Part shown: positions 49,624-58,087 of the stretch, one piece after another | How positions within the stretch are numbered: position 1 is the first letter of the stretch | Layout of the letters: every line of letters begins with the position of its first letter | DNA from: Comamonas resistens | Lineage (GTDB): Bacteria > Pseudomonadota > Gammaproteobacteria > Burkholderiales > Burkholderiaceae_C | Assembly (NCBI RefSeq): GCF_030064165.1 | Contig: NZ_CP125947.1 | Span: 806,001-870,000 of the forward strand | Direction: 5' to 3' | Length of the DNA: 64,000 nt | Notes under the pieces: model-generated | What the model saw: only the letters and a program-made list of their open reading frames with translations | Databases searched by the model: none | Told to the model about the DNA's origin: nothing | Position numbers and translations under genes: made by a program

Positions 49624-50958
49624 ATGACTACGCTTGACACCGCCGCCCCGATAACCACGTCGGCTGCTGCGAAAAACCGTTCCCTGAACCGGGAGGACTA
49701 CAAGACCCTGGGCCTGTCGGCCCTGGGCGGAACGCTGGAGTTCTATGACTTCGTGGTGTTCGTCTTTTTTGCCAATGTGATTGGCAGCCTGTTCTTTCCG
49801 GCGGAGATGCCTGAATGGATGCGCCAGCTGCAGACGCTGGGCATTTTTGCGGCTGGCTATCTGGCCCGCCCCATTGGCGGCATTCTGATTGCCCACTTCG
49901 GCGACATCCTGGGCCGCAAGAAAATGTTCACGCTGTCCGTCTTTCTGATGGCCGTGCCCACGCTGGTCATCGGCCTGTTGCCCACCTATGCCTCCATCGG
50001 CATCGCGGCGCCCATCCTGCTGCTGCTGATGCGTGTGATGCAGGGCGCAGCCATTGGTGGCGAGATGCCCGGTGCCTGGGTGTTCGTGGCCGAGCACGCA
50101 CCGCAAAAACGTTATGGCTTTGCCATTGGCGCGCTGACCTCGGGCATTACCGGCGGCATTTTCCTGGGCTCCATCATTGGCGTATGGCTTAACAGCACGT
50201 ACAGCCAGGTGGAAGTGCACGACTGGGCCTGGCGCATCCCCTTCATCCTGGGTGGGGTGTTTGGCCTGGTGTCGGTGTATCTGCGCAAGTTTCTGCACGA
50301 GACCCCCATCTTCCAGGAGATGCAGGCCCGCAAGGCCGTGGACCGCGAGCTGCCCATCAAGACCATTTTGCGTGACCACCGTGAGGCCAGCATCGTCGTT
50401 GCGCTGATGACCTGGGTGCTGTCCACAGCCATCGTGGTGGTGATTCTGTTCACGCCCGCCTATCTGCAAAAGGTCTTTCACATCGCTCCTGCGGATGCGC
50501 TCAAGGCCAATGCGGTGGCCACGGTGACGCTGACCATAGGCTGCGTGTTCTGGGGCTGGCTGTCCGACAAGATCGGCACCAGGCTGAGCATGATCATCGG
50601 CTGGGGCGGCATGACGGCCACTGCCTATCTGTTCTATCTGAACCTGCCAGGTACCGAGGCCTCGCTGGTCTGCACCTATGCGACGGTGGGATTCTTTGTG
50701 GGTGCCATCTCGCTGCTGCCCGTGGTGGGCGTGCGCGCCTTTCCGCCCGAGGTGCGCTTCACCGGTCTGTCCTTCTCGTACAACATGGCTTATGCGGTGT
50801 TCGGTGGTCTAACTCCCATGCTGGTCTCGGTGTGGCAACAGGTGGATGTGATGGCGCCTGCCCACTATGTGGCCGCCATGGGCGTGCTGGGTGTGGTCAT
50901 GGGCTTCTGGCCGCTGGCCTGCAAGGGCTGGCAGGCTTCGGTCCCCCTGAGTCGCTGA
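49624..50958 (+). CDS. MFS transporter, metabolite:H+ symporter (MHS) type
   Basis: A 444-residue transporter with twelve membrane helices. It has SALGGTLEFYDFVVFVFFANV near the N-terminus and the loop 2-3 motif HFGDILGRKKMFTLSV, characteristic of the MHS family (ProP, KgtP, ShiA). MQGAAIGGEMPGAWVFVAEHA is the helix 4-5 motif. The substrate is a small carboxylate or osmolyte, not determined. ATG 49624 follows AGGAA. Its last few codons and stop lie in copy B of the structured repeat. Confidence 0.9.
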   Translation: MTTLDTAAPITTSAAAKNRSLNREDYKTLGLSALGGTLEFYDFVVFVFFANVIGSLFFPAEMPEWMRQLQTLGIFAAGYLARPIGGILIAHFGDILGRKKMFTLSVFLMAVPTLVIGLLPTYASIGIAAPILLLLMRVMQGAAIGGEMPGAWVFVAEHAPQKRYGFAIGALTSGITGGIFLGSIIGVWLNSTYSQVEVHDWAWRIPFILGGVFGLVSVYLRKFLHETPIFQEMQARKAVDRELPIKTILRDHREASIVVALMTWVLSTAIVVVILFTPAYLQKVFHIAPADALKANAVATVTLTIGCVFWGWLSDKIGTRLSMIIGWGGMTATAYLFYLNLPGTEASLVCTYATVGFFVGAISLLPVVGVRAFPPEVRFTGLSFSYNMAYAVFGGLTPMLVSVWQQVDVMAPAHYVAAMGVLGVVMGFWPLACKGWQASVPLSR

Positions 50959-51022
50959 CGCGCCTTCCCCAAAGGGGACGACGGCCTTTGCTGCGGGGCG
51001 GCCCTTGCTGGCCGTCCTGCGC
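50943..51022 (+). repeat. Multi-hairpin intergenic element, copy B
   Basis: CCCC/GGGG around AAA (50967-50977), GACGGCC/GGCCGTC (50980-50986 with 51010-51016) enclosing GCTGC/GCGGC (50990-51002). The first and last stems are degenerate. The left end overlaps the final codons of the transporter gene. Confidence 0.8.
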
Positions 51023-51062
51023 ATAGGGAAGCTTTGGTCATGGATAGGATGGTCTTGGCACA

Positions 51063-51824
51063 ATGGCAGCCATGAGCATTGAGCGAAACAACCTGCTGTC
51101 CGTCTTCAATGGACTGCTGCAACCCGAGCGATTCAAGGACTACGGCCCCAATGGCCTGCAAGTGGAGGGCAAGGGCGAAATCCGCCGCATCGTCAGCGGC
51201 GTCACGGCCAGCCGTGCGTTGATCGAGGCCGCCATTGACGCCAGGGCCGATGCCATCTTCGTGCACCACGGCCTTTTCTGGCGCGGCATGGATGGTCGCA
51301 TCACCGGTTGGCTCAAGGAACGCATACGCCTGCTGCTGGCCCATGACATCAATCTGTATGCCTACCATCTGCCGCTGGACGCCCATGCAGAGCTGGGCAA
51401 TAACGCGCAGCTCGGCGCCAGGCTGGGTGTGCAAGGGCAGGCCGCATTCGGCGACCAGAACCTGGGCTGGCTGGCCGATGCCGATTTTGCCAATGCCGAT
51501 GCGCTGAACACCCATGTGCAAACCGTGCTGGGACGCAGTGCCACCTTGGTCAGTGCAGATGCTTCGCGACCCATCCACAAGCTGGCCTGGTGCACAGGGG
51601 GTGCCCAGGGCTTTTTCGAGGCGGCCATTGCCGCAGGTGCCGACGCCTTCATCACGGGGGAGATTTCGGAGCCTCAGGCCCATCTGGCGCGTGAGACTGG
51701 GGTGAGCTTTATTGCGGCCGGCCACCATGCGACCGAGCGTTATGGCGCACCGGCTGTGGCTGACCATGTGGCGCGGGAGTGCGGCATAAAGCACCAGTGG
51801 ATAGAGATCGATAATCCCGCCTGA
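51063..51824 (+). CDS. Nif3-like dinuclear metal centre protein (YbgI family)
   Basis: A 253-residue member of the Nif3/DUF34 family. Metal ligands are His68-His69 in IFVHHGLFW, an Asp in YHLPLDAH and the C-terminal FIAAGHHATERYG. The family binds two metal ions; GTP cyclohydrolase-like or heteromer-metal roles have been proposed but the function is unsettled. Start at 51063 or 51072; both have weak ribosome sites. Confidence 0.9.
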   Translation: MAAMSIERNNLLSVFNGLLQPERFKDYGPNGLQVEGKGEIRRIVSGVTASRALIEAAIDARADAIFVHHGLFWRGMDGRITGWLKERIRLLLAHDINLYAYHLPLDAHAELGNNAQLGARLGVQGQAAFGDQNLGWLADADFANADALNTHVQTVLGRSATLVSADASRPIHKLAWCTGGAQGFFEAAIAAGADAFITGEISEPQAHLARETGVSFIAAGHHATERYGAPAVADHVARECGIKHQWIEIDNPA

Positions 51825-51839
51825 GCTGTTTATTGACAC

Positions 51840-51915
51840 GACTTGCGCAAATTAGGCCCAGGTAAGCGTTTCGCCTCAAGGACGCTGCCTTGGTGCATCC
51901 TCATTTGCGTCAGTT
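51840..51915. repeat. 76-bp palindrome-ended dispersed element, copy 2
   Basis: Ends are GACTTGCGCAAA (51840-51851) and TTTGCGTCAGTT (51904-51915), imperfect inverted repeats. The reverse complement aligns with 30675-30750 over the whole length without gaps, 58 of 76 bases identical. Confidence 0.85.
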
Positions 51916-51926
51916 CTATTTAATTT

Positions 51927-51945
51927 GATAGCTGCAAGCGCTTTA
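51927..51945 (+). repeat. Single-arm dispersed repeat upstream of pdxA
   Basis: GATAGCTGCAAGCGCTTTA matches the arm of the ATAGC/GCGCTT family. It lies 11 bp after the 76-bp element and 27 bp before pdxA. Confidence 0.7.
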
Positions 51946-51971
51946 AAACAAAGGGTTTGAGCTTAATCTCT

Positions 51972-53036
51972 ATGTTTGCTGCCGAAACAACTGCTGCCTT
52001 GCCCATAGCCATCACCCAGGGTGACTGCGCCGGCATTGGTCCCGAAATCATTGCCAAGGCTTTTCGTGCGCAGCCGCAGCTGCTGCGCGGCTGTTTTGTC
52101 GTGGGGGAATTGCAGACGCTGCGCCGTGCCACGGCCCTGGCGGCCAGGGCCGCCGACGGCGAACAAGGCATTGCTCAACCCATTGCCGTGATTGACCAAC
52201 CGCAGGATGCCTGGTCTGTACCCGAAGGTGCGATCGCATTGCTGGGGCTGCCGGGGCTGGCTGGTCCTCAGCCCTATGGCCAGATATCGGCGGCGGCGGG
52301 CGAGGCGGCGGCCAGGTGCGTGGTCTGGACCGCGCAAGCGGCTTTGCGTGGCGAGATTGCGGCCCTGGTGACGGCGCCTTTGCACAAGGAAGCGCTGCAT
52401 CTGGCAGGTGTCGCTTTTCCCGGTCACACCGAGCTGTTGCAGGCCGAGGCCGCCATGCATGCCGGTGTTTCGATTGCACAGATGCCGGTGCGCATGATGC
52501 TGGCCAACGACGAGTTGCGCACGGTGCTGGTCAGCATTCATGTCTCTTTGCGCGAAGCCATCGAGGCCGTCACGCAGCCGCAGATTCTGCAGACCTTGCG
52601 CATCACGCATCAGGCTTTGAGCAAAAGTCTGGGCCGCTCACCACGCATTGCCGTGGCCGGCTTGAACCCGCATGCAGGGGAGGGCGGCATTTTTGGCCGC
52701 GAGGAAATCGACATCATTGCGCCGGCGATTGCGGCTGCGCGGGCCGAAGGTATCGATGCATCCGGGCCCTTTGCACCCGATACCGTGTTCATGCGCGCGC
52801 GAAACACGCTGGATCACCCTGGGGAATTCGATGCAGTGTTGGCGATGTACCACGACCAAGGGTTGATCCCGGTCAAATATTTGGGTGTGGAGGACGGCGT
52901 GAATGTGACGCTGGGGCTGCCTCTGGTGCGCACCAGCCCGGATCACGGAACCGCTTTTGACATCGCCGGAAAAGGCATTGCCGACGCAGCCAGCCTGCTG
53001 CAGGCCGTGCAGATGGCGCGCAATCTGGCGGCCTGA
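51972..53036 (+). CDS. pdxA: 4-hydroxythreonine-4-phosphate dehydrogenase
   Basis: A 354-residue PdxA, which oxidises 4-hydroxythreonine 4-phosphate in the DXP-dependent pyridoxal phosphate pathway. Visible motifs are FPGHTELLQAE, YHDQGLIPVK and TSPDHGTAFDIAG, with conserved His metal ligands. The N-terminal signature reads GDCAGIGPEI instead of the common GDPAGIGPEI (Cys19). It is about 25 residues longer than the E. coli enzyme, mostly from an internal Ala-rich loop near residues 50-65. The ATG 51972 start is preferred over an in-frame TTG at 51957. No surA or rsmA is adjacent. Confidence 0.94.
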   Translation: MFAAETTAALPIAITQGDCAGIGPEIIAKAFRAQPQLLRGCFVVGELQTLRRATALAARAADGEQGIAQPIAVIDQPQDAWSVPEGAIALLGLPGLAGPQPYGQISAAAGEAAARCVVWTAQAALRGEIAALVTAPLHKEALHLAGVAFPGHTELLQAEAAMHAGVSIAQMPVRMMLANDELRTVLVSIHVSLREAIEAVTQPQILQTLRITHQALSKSLGRSPRIAVAGLNPHAGEGGIFGREEIDIIAPAIAAARAEGIDASGPFAPDTVFMRARNTLDHPGEFDAVLAMYHDQGLIPVKYLGVEDGVNVTLGLPLVRTSPDHGTAFDIAGKGIADAASLLQAVQMARNLAA

Positions 53037-53159
53037 ATCGCAAGCCAAAGCGATGGCCGATTGCAGCCATCCGCTCGCAATGCGCTCTTCATTTTTTGAG
53101 AGTGAGTTCAGTCATCGCTGCATGGCATTGCAAGCTCTTGATCAAGAAAAATCAGGATG

Positions 53160-53185
53160 AAAAAAGCCTGCTGGGTGCAGCAGGC
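53160..53185 (-). terminator. Terminator of mscL
   Basis: GCCTGCTG (53166-53173) pairs with CAGCAGGC (53178-53185) around GGTG. The A run 53160-53165 becomes the T run on the minus strand. Confidence 0.92.
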
Positions 53186-53208
53186 CGAGTATCTTGAAAT
53201 CTGTTTTT

Positions 53209-53643
53209 TCAGGCTTTGCGATTGAGGCTGTCGCGGATCTCGCGCAGCAGCTGGATGTCTTCAGGCGTAGCAGGCGCTTCTTCTGGAGCGGCCGGTGCTT
53301 CGCGCTTGAGACGGTTGATTTGCTTGACCATGATGAAGATGATGAAGGCCAGAATCAGGAAGTTCACCGCCACGGTGATGAAGCTGCCGTAGGCAAAAAC
53401 AGGAACTCCGGCCTTCTTCAATGCGTCCAGTGTGCGCGGCACACCCTCGGGCATGGTGCCCAGCACCACAAACAGATTGGAGAAGTCCAGCTTGCCAAAG
53501 ATCAGGCCTACCAGAGGCATGATCAGATCGCTGACCACCGAGTCCACGATCTTGCCAAACGCGCCGCCAATGATCACGCCCACGGCGAGATCCATCACGT
53601 TTCCCTTGATTGCGAATTCGCGGAATTCTTGCATCATGCCCAT
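53209..53643 (-). CDS. mscL: Large-conductance mechanosensitive channel
   Basis: A 144-residue inner-membrane channel that opens under strong membrane tension during osmotic downshock. The first helix region is [31 protein letters not shown] and the second [22 protein letters not shown], followed by a cytosolic helical bundle rich in Ala/Glu/Pro. The start MGMM offers several methionines; 53643 is the first. Confidence 0.96.
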   Translation of the reverse strand: MGMMQEFREFAIKGNVMDLAVGVIIGGAFGKIVDSVVSDLIMPLVGLIFGKLDFSNLFVVLGTMPEGVPRTLDALKKAGVPVFAYGSFITVAVNFLILAFIIFIMVKQINRLKREAPAAPEEAPATPEDIQLLREIRDSLNRKA

Positions 53644-53792
53644 AAGCAGTTCCAGTCACTGAGAGTTTGAGATAGCGCAGTATTGCGTGACTTTGGCGCT
53701 TGTCAACGTCGGACATGGGCTGGAATAACCATAACCCCGCCGCTAGAATTTGCAGTTGACCCCAAATCAAGCGATGTACTTCGAGGAAATCC

Positions 53793-54395
53793 ATGAGTGA
53801 CTCTCCAGTCGACTCCAGCAAGCGCACGTGGATCATCACGTCAGCCTGTGCTGGTGCCGTGGGCGGTGTGGCAACGGCCGTCCCTTTTGTGAGCTCCTTT
53901 CAGCCTTCTGAAAAAGCCAAGGCAGCAGGTGCTGCGGTAGAGGTGGATATCTCCAGCCTCAAAGAGGGTGAGAAGCTCACCGTCGAATGGCGAGGCAAAC
54001 CTGTCTGGATCATCAAGCGTACGGCCGAGCAGCTCAAGGAGCTGCCAAGCCTGGACGCGGAGCTGGCTGACCCCAAGTCGCAGCGCCACCCGGAAGAGTT
54101 CACTCCCGTCTATGCGCAAAACGAAGCGCGCTCCATCAAGCCCGAAGTGCTGGTGGTGGTCGGCATTTGCACCCACCTGGGCTGCTCTCCTACCGACAAG
54201 TTCCACGCGGGTCCGCAGCCTTCGCTGCCCAACGACTGGAAGGGCGGCTTTCTGTGCCCTTGCCACGGCTCGACCTTTGACATGGCAGGCCGCGTGTTCA
54301 AGAACAAGCCTGCGCCCGATAACCTTCAGGTGCCTCCGCACATGTATCTGTCTGACACCAAGATCCTGATTGGTGAAGACAAGAAGACCGCCTGA
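53793..54395 (+). CDS. petA: Ubiquinol-cytochrome c reductase, Rieske iron-sulfur subunit
   Basis: A 200-residue Rieske protein of the cytochrome bc1 complex. The 2Fe-2S ligands are Cys126 and His128 (CTHLGC) and Cys155 and His158 (CPCHGS), with Cys131 and Cys157 forming the disulfide. The N-terminal anchor begins SKRTWIITSACAG, a Lys-Arg variant of the Tat motif, and is not cleaved. The ribosome site is GAGGAA. It heads the petABC operon. Confidence 0.97.
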   Translation: MSDSPVDSSKRTWIITSACAGAVGGVATAVPFVSSFQPSEKAKAAGAAVEVDISSLKEGEKLTVEWRGKPVWIIKRTAEQLKELPSLDAELADPKSQRHPEEFTPVYAQNEARSIKPEVLVVVGICTHLGCSPTDKFHAGPQPSLPNDWKGGFLCPCHGSTFDMAGRVFKNKPAPDNLQVPPHMYLSDTKILIGEDKKTA

Positions 54396-54409
54396 GGGAG
54401 ACAAGAACA

Positions 54410-55825
54410 ATGGCCCACGAATTCAAGCAAATTGACCCGAACTCCACGACCGGAGCGAAGGCGATGAACTGGTTGGAGAACCGTTTCCCGACAGCATTTG
54501 ACGCCTACCGCGTCCATATGTCGGAGTACTACGCTCCCAAGAATTTCAACTTCTGGTACATCTTCGGCTCGCTGGCCCTGCTGGTGCTGGTGATCCAGAT
54601 CGTGACCGGCATCTTCCTGGTGATGCACTACAAGCCCGATGCAGACAAGGCGTTCGCATCGGTCGAGTACATCATGCGCGATGTGCCCTGGGGATGGCTG
54701 ATCCGCTATATGCACTCCACGGGCGCATCGGCCTTCTTCATCGTCGTGTATCTGCACATGTTCCGCGGTCTGCTCTACGGTTCCTACCGCAAGCCGCGTG
54801 AGTTGGTCTGGATCTTCGGCTGCGCCATCTTCCTGGTGCTGATGGCCGAAGCCTTCATGGGCTATCTGCTGCCTTGGGGTCAGATGTCGTACTGGGGCGC
54901 GCAGGTGATCGTGAACCTGTTTGCTGCCATCCCCTTCGTCGGTCCCGATCTGGCGCTGTTGATTCGTGGTGACTATGTGGTGGGTGACGCCACGTTGAAC
55001 CGCTTCTTCAGCTTCCACGTGATTGCCGTGCCTCTGGTGCTGCTGGGCCTGGTGGTGGCGCACTTGCTGGCGCTGCACGATGTGGGCTCCAACAATCCCG
55101 ATGGCATCGAGATCAAGGGTCCGAATGCACCCAAGGATGAAAAGGGCCGTCCGCTGGATGGCGTGCCTTTCCACCCCTACTACACGGTGCACGACATCTT
55201 CGGTGTGACGGTGTTCCTGTTCCTGTTCTCGGCCGTGGTGTTCTTTGCGCCCGAGTTCGGTGGCTACTTCCTGGAGTACAACAACTTCATCCCGGCCGAT
55301 CCGCTCAAGACGCCCAATCACATTGCTCCCGTCTGGTACTTCACGCCCTTCTATTCGATGCTGCGTGCCATCACCAGCGAGATGGTGTATGTGCTGATCG
55401 CCTGCGTGGTGCTGGGTGCCGGCTACGGCATCCTGAAGTCCCGCCTGCCTGGCTTTGCCAAGGGTGCAGTGGGTATCGTGGCTCTGGCCGTGATCGCCAT
55501 GATGCTGTCCATCGATGCCAAGTTCTGGGGCGTGGTGATCATGGGTGGTGCCGTCATCATCCTGTTTGCCCTGCCATGGCTCGATTGCAGCCCGGTCAAG
55601 TCGATTCGTTACCGACCCAGCTGGCACAAGTATGTGTATGCCGTGTTCGTCGTGAACTTTGTCATCCTGGCCTATCTGGGCGTGCAGCCTCCCTCGCCCG
55701 TGGGTGAGAAGGTGTCGCAGGTTGGAACCCTGTTCTATTTCGGCTTCTTCCTGCTGATGCCGTGGTGGAGCCGTTTGGGCGAGTCCAAGCCTGTGCCTGA
55801 GCGTGTGACCTTCAAGCCTCACTGA
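54410..55825 (+). CDS. petB: Ubiquinol-cytochrome c reductase, cytochrome b subunit
   Basis: A 471-residue cytochrome b with eight or nine membrane helices. Heme-binding histidines lie in RYMHSTGASAFFIVVYLHMF and RFFSFHVIAVPLVLLGLVVAH. The quinol-oxidation (Qo) motif, normally PEWY, is PVWY here (Val308). A short C-terminal helix (YFGFFLLMPWW) extends beyond the core fold. It translates 14 bp after petA and feeds petC. Confidence 0.97.
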   Translation: MAHEFKQIDPNSTTGAKAMNWLENRFPTAFDAYRVHMSEYYAPKNFNFWYIFGSLALLVLVIQIVTGIFLVMHYKPDADKAFASVEYIMRDVPWGWLIRYMHSTGASAFFIVVYLHMFRGLLYGSYRKPRELVWIFGCAIFLVLMAEAFMGYLLPWGQMSYWGAQVIVNLFAAIPFVGPDLALLIRGDYVVGDATLNRFFSFHVIAVPLVLLGLVVAHLLALHDVGSNNPDGIEIKGPNAPKDEKGRPLDGVPFHPYYTVHDIFGVTVFLFLFSAVVFFAPEFGGYFLEYNNFIPADPLKTPNHIAPVWYFTPFYSMLRAITSEMVYVLIACVVLGAGYGILKSRLPGFAKGAVGIVALAVIAMMLSIDAKFWGVVIMGGAVIILFALPWLDCSPVKSIRYRPSWHKYVYAVFVVNFVILAYLGVQPPSPVGEKVSQVGTLFYFGFFLLMPWWSRLGESKPVPERVTFKPH

Positions 55826-55842
55826 ACCGGGAGACAACAAGA

Positions 55843-56598
55843 ATGAAGAAACTGATTCTGACCCTGGTTGCAGCCCTGGGCATCATGGGTGGCGCGCAAG
55901 CGTCCGAAGGTGGTATTCACTGGGACAAGGCCCCGGTCAATACCGGTGATACGGCCTCGCTGCAAAACGGCGCCAAGATTTTTGTCAATTACTGCCTGAG
56001 CTGCCACTCCGCTGCCTTCATGCGCTACAACCGCCTGAAAGACATCGGCCTGACCGATCAGGACATCAAGGACAACCTGCTGTTCACCACCGATAAGGTC
56101 GGTGAAACCATGAAGGCAGCCATCAACCCCAAGGAGGCCAAGGAGTGGTTTGGTGCCAATCCGCCGGATCTGACCGTCATTGCGCGCTCGCGTGCGGGGG
56201 CGGGTGGAAGTGGCGCGGATTACCTGTATACCTTCTTGCGTACTTTCTACCGGGATGACACAAAAGCCACAGGCTGGAATAATCTGGCCTTTCCCAGCGT
56301 AGGCATGCCGCATGCGCTGTGGGAGCTGCAGGGCGAACGTCGCGCGATCTTCGAGGAACACGATGATCACGGCACTAAGACCCAGGTCTTCAAGGGTTGG
56401 GAGCAGATCACTCCTGGCAAGATGACCGCAGTGCAGTACGATCAAGCGGTTGGCGATCTGGTGAATTACCTGCAATGGATGGGAGAGCCTGCCCAAAATA
56501 CCCGTACCAAGGTTGGCGTGGGTGTGCTGATTTTCCTGGCTTTCTTCATCTTTGTAGCCTGGCGCCTGAACGCCGCGTTCTGGAAAGACGTCAAGTAA
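55843..56598 (+). CDS. petC: Ubiquinol-cytochrome c reductase, cytochrome c1 subunit
   Basis: A 251-residue cytochrome c1. It has a signal peptide (residues 1-20, ending AQA), one heme attachment site Cys51-Leu-Ser-Cys54-His55, and a C-terminal membrane anchor (VGVGVLIFLAFFIFVAWRL) with the short cytosolic tail WKDVK. It passes electrons to soluble or membrane cytochrome c. It is followed by a terminator, then sspA. Confidence 0.97.
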   Translation: MKKLILTLVAALGIMGGAQASEGGIHWDKAPVNTGDTASLQNGAKIFVNYCLSCHSAAFMRYNRLKDIGLTDQDIKDNLLFTTDKVGETMKAAINPKEAKEWFGANPPDLTVIARSRAGAGGSGADYLYTFLRTFYRDDTKATGWNNLAFPSVGMPHALWELQGERRAIFEEHDDHGTKTQVFKGWEQITPGKMTAVQYDQAVGDLVNYLQWMGEPAQNTRTKVGVGVLIFLAFFIFVAWRLNAAFWKDVK

Positions 56599-56643
56599 GT
56601 TGTTGCTGTGCAGATGCTGTCTGCAGCCAAACCGTGTTAGTGC

Positions 56644-56676
56644 AGAGTGGGGCGCCGTGGGCGACCCACTCTTTTT
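56644..56676 (+). terminator. Terminator after petABC
   Basis: AGAGTGGG (56644-56651) pairs with CCCACTCT (56665-56672), with an inner CGCC/GGCG stem, followed by T to 56676. Confidence 0.9.
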
Positions 56677-56696
56677 GATTTTTAGGAGCCTCCACC

Positions 56697-57308
56697 ATGA
56701 TGGTGCTTTATTCGGGAACGACCTGCCCCTTCTCACACCGCTGCCGCTTTGTGCTGTTTGAAAAAGGCATGGATTTCGAAATCCGCGATGTGGACTTGTT
56801 CAGCAAGCCCGAAGAAATCAGCGTGATGAATCCCTATGGCCAGGTGCCTATCCTGGTGGAACGCGACCTGATCTTGTACGAGTCGAACATCATCAACGAG
56901 TACATCGACGAGCGCTTCCCCCATCCCCAGCTGATGCCCGGTGATCCCGTGGACCGTGCCCGTGTGCGCCTGTTCCTGCTGAACTTCGAAAAGGAGCTGT
57001 TCGTGCACGTGAACACTCTGGAAGAGCGCAACGTCAAGGGCAACGAGAAGGCACTGGAAAAGGCTCGTGCTCATATTCGCGACCGTCTGACCCAGATGGC
57101 TCCCATCTTCTTGAAGAACAAGTACATCATGGGCGAGAACTTCTCCATGTTGGACGTGGCCATCGCTCCCCTGCTGTGGCGCCTGGACTACTACGGCATC
57201 GAGCTGTCCAAGAACGCAGCTCCTTTGCTCAAGTATGCCGAGCGCATCTTCTCGCGCCCCGCCTATATTGAAGCGCTGACGCCTTCTGAAAAGGTCATGC
57301 GCAAGTAA
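56697..57308 (+). CDS. sspA: Stringent starvation protein A
   Basis: A 203-residue glutathione S-transferase-fold protein that binds RNA polymerase and affects starvation and stress genes. The N-terminal domain has LYSGTTCPFSHRCRFVLFEKGM, then GQVPILVERDLILYESNIINEYIDERFP. The helical C-terminal domain follows. It is preceded by TAGGAG and linked to sspB, the usual pairing, but a hairpin terminator lies between the two. Confidence 0.95.
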   Translation: MMVLYSGTTCPFSHRCRFVLFEKGMDFEIRDVDLFSKPEEISVMNPYGQVPILVERDLILYESNIINEYIDERFPHPQLMPGDPVDRARVRLFLLNFEKELFVHVNTLEERNVKGNEKALEKARAHIRDRLTQMAPIFLKNKYIMGENFSMLDVAIAPLLWRLDYYGIELSKNAAPLLKYAERIFSRPAYIEALTPSEKVMRK

Positions 57309-57324
57309 TTGCACATGAGCATGG

Positions 57325-57368
57325 AGCGGGCACGCTGAAGGAGGTTTCCTTCATCTGCCCGCTTTTTT
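57325..57368 (+). terminator. Terminator between sspA and sspB
   Basis: AGCGGGCA (57325-57332) pairs with TGCCCGCT (57356-57363), with an inner GAAGGA/TCCTTC stem (57337-57352), then a T run. It may attenuate rather than abolish read-through into sspB. Confidence 0.85.
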
Positions 57369-57408
57369 GTCTTTGCAAATGTCCGGAATTGATTGGTCAG
57401 GAAACGAC

Positions 57409-57918
57409 ATGACAGCCCCTGAAGCGACATCGACCCGCCCCTATCTGCTGCGTGCCCTGATGGAGTGGTGCACCGACAATGGGTTCACTCCTCACATCGC
57501 AGTGCGTGTGGATCGCAATACCCAGGTTCCGATGGAATTTGTGCGCGATGGACAGATCGTGCTCAACATCAGCTATGACGCCACCAGCGGCCTGCTCATC
57601 GGTAACGACTATGTGCAGTTCACGGCCCGCTTTGGCGGCAAGCCTCGCGAGATCATGGTGCCCGTGGTCAACGTCATGGCCATTTATGCGCGCGAGACCG
57701 GACAAGGCATGGCTTTCCCGCCGGAGGACGAAGAGCTGGATGAAGCTGCTGAAGTCGAATCCGAAGAGCTGGAGGCCGCGCTGGATGAGGAACACGCTGC
57801 TGAAGACCGTGTGGTGCAGCTGGTCACAGCGAAGGCCGAGGACGATGACCCAGATGACGATCAGCCCCGTACGCCACCTCCCGCCGGTGGCCGCCCTGCG
57901 CTGAAGCGGGTCAAGTAA
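57409..57918 (+). CDS. sspB: ClpXP protease specificity-enhancing factor SspB
   Basis: A 169-residue adaptor that binds ssrA-tagged proteins and delivers them to ClpXP. The folded domain (about 8-115) has PYLLRALMEWCTDNGFTPHI and VLNISYDATSGLLIGND. A long acidic, disordered linker (DDDPDDDQ) leads to the C-terminal ClpX-binding tail RPALKRVK. I start at ATG 57409 with AGGAAA upstream; earlier in-frame TTG and ATG codons lie close to the terminator stem. Confidence 0.95.
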   Translation: MTAPEATSTRPYLLRALMEWCTDNGFTPHIAVRVDRNTQVPMEFVRDGQIVLNISYDATSGLLIGNDYVQFTARFGGKPREIMVPVVNVMAIYARETGQGMAFPPEDEELDEAAEVESEELEAALDEEHAAEDRVVQLVTAKAEDDDPDDDQPRTPPPAGGRPALKRVK

Positions 57919-58004
57919 GGCAGCAGGCAAGGCAGGCGGGAATTTGCAAATAAATTGCCGCTTCCAATTTTGAGAGCAAATTTCTCAGTTAGAATTTGGG
58001 CTTC

Positions 58005-58080
58005 GCCGGTTTAGCTCAGTTGGTAGAGCACCCGCCTTGTAAGCGGTAGGTCGTCAGTTCGAATCCGACAACCGGCACCA
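58005..58080 (+). tRNA. tRNA-Thr (TGT anticodon)
   Basis: This 76-nt cloverleaf has acceptor stem GCCGGTT/AACCGGC, D-arm GCTC/GAGC, anticodon loop CTTGTAA with TGT, and T-arm loop TTCGAAT. CCA is encoded. The first anticodon-stem pair is C-U, and the T-stem has an A-C mismatch that also occurs in E. coli tRNA-Thr(TGT). A TAGAAT hexamer lies 9 bp upstream (57990-57995). Confidence 0.97.
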
Positions 58081-58087
58081 AACAAAT

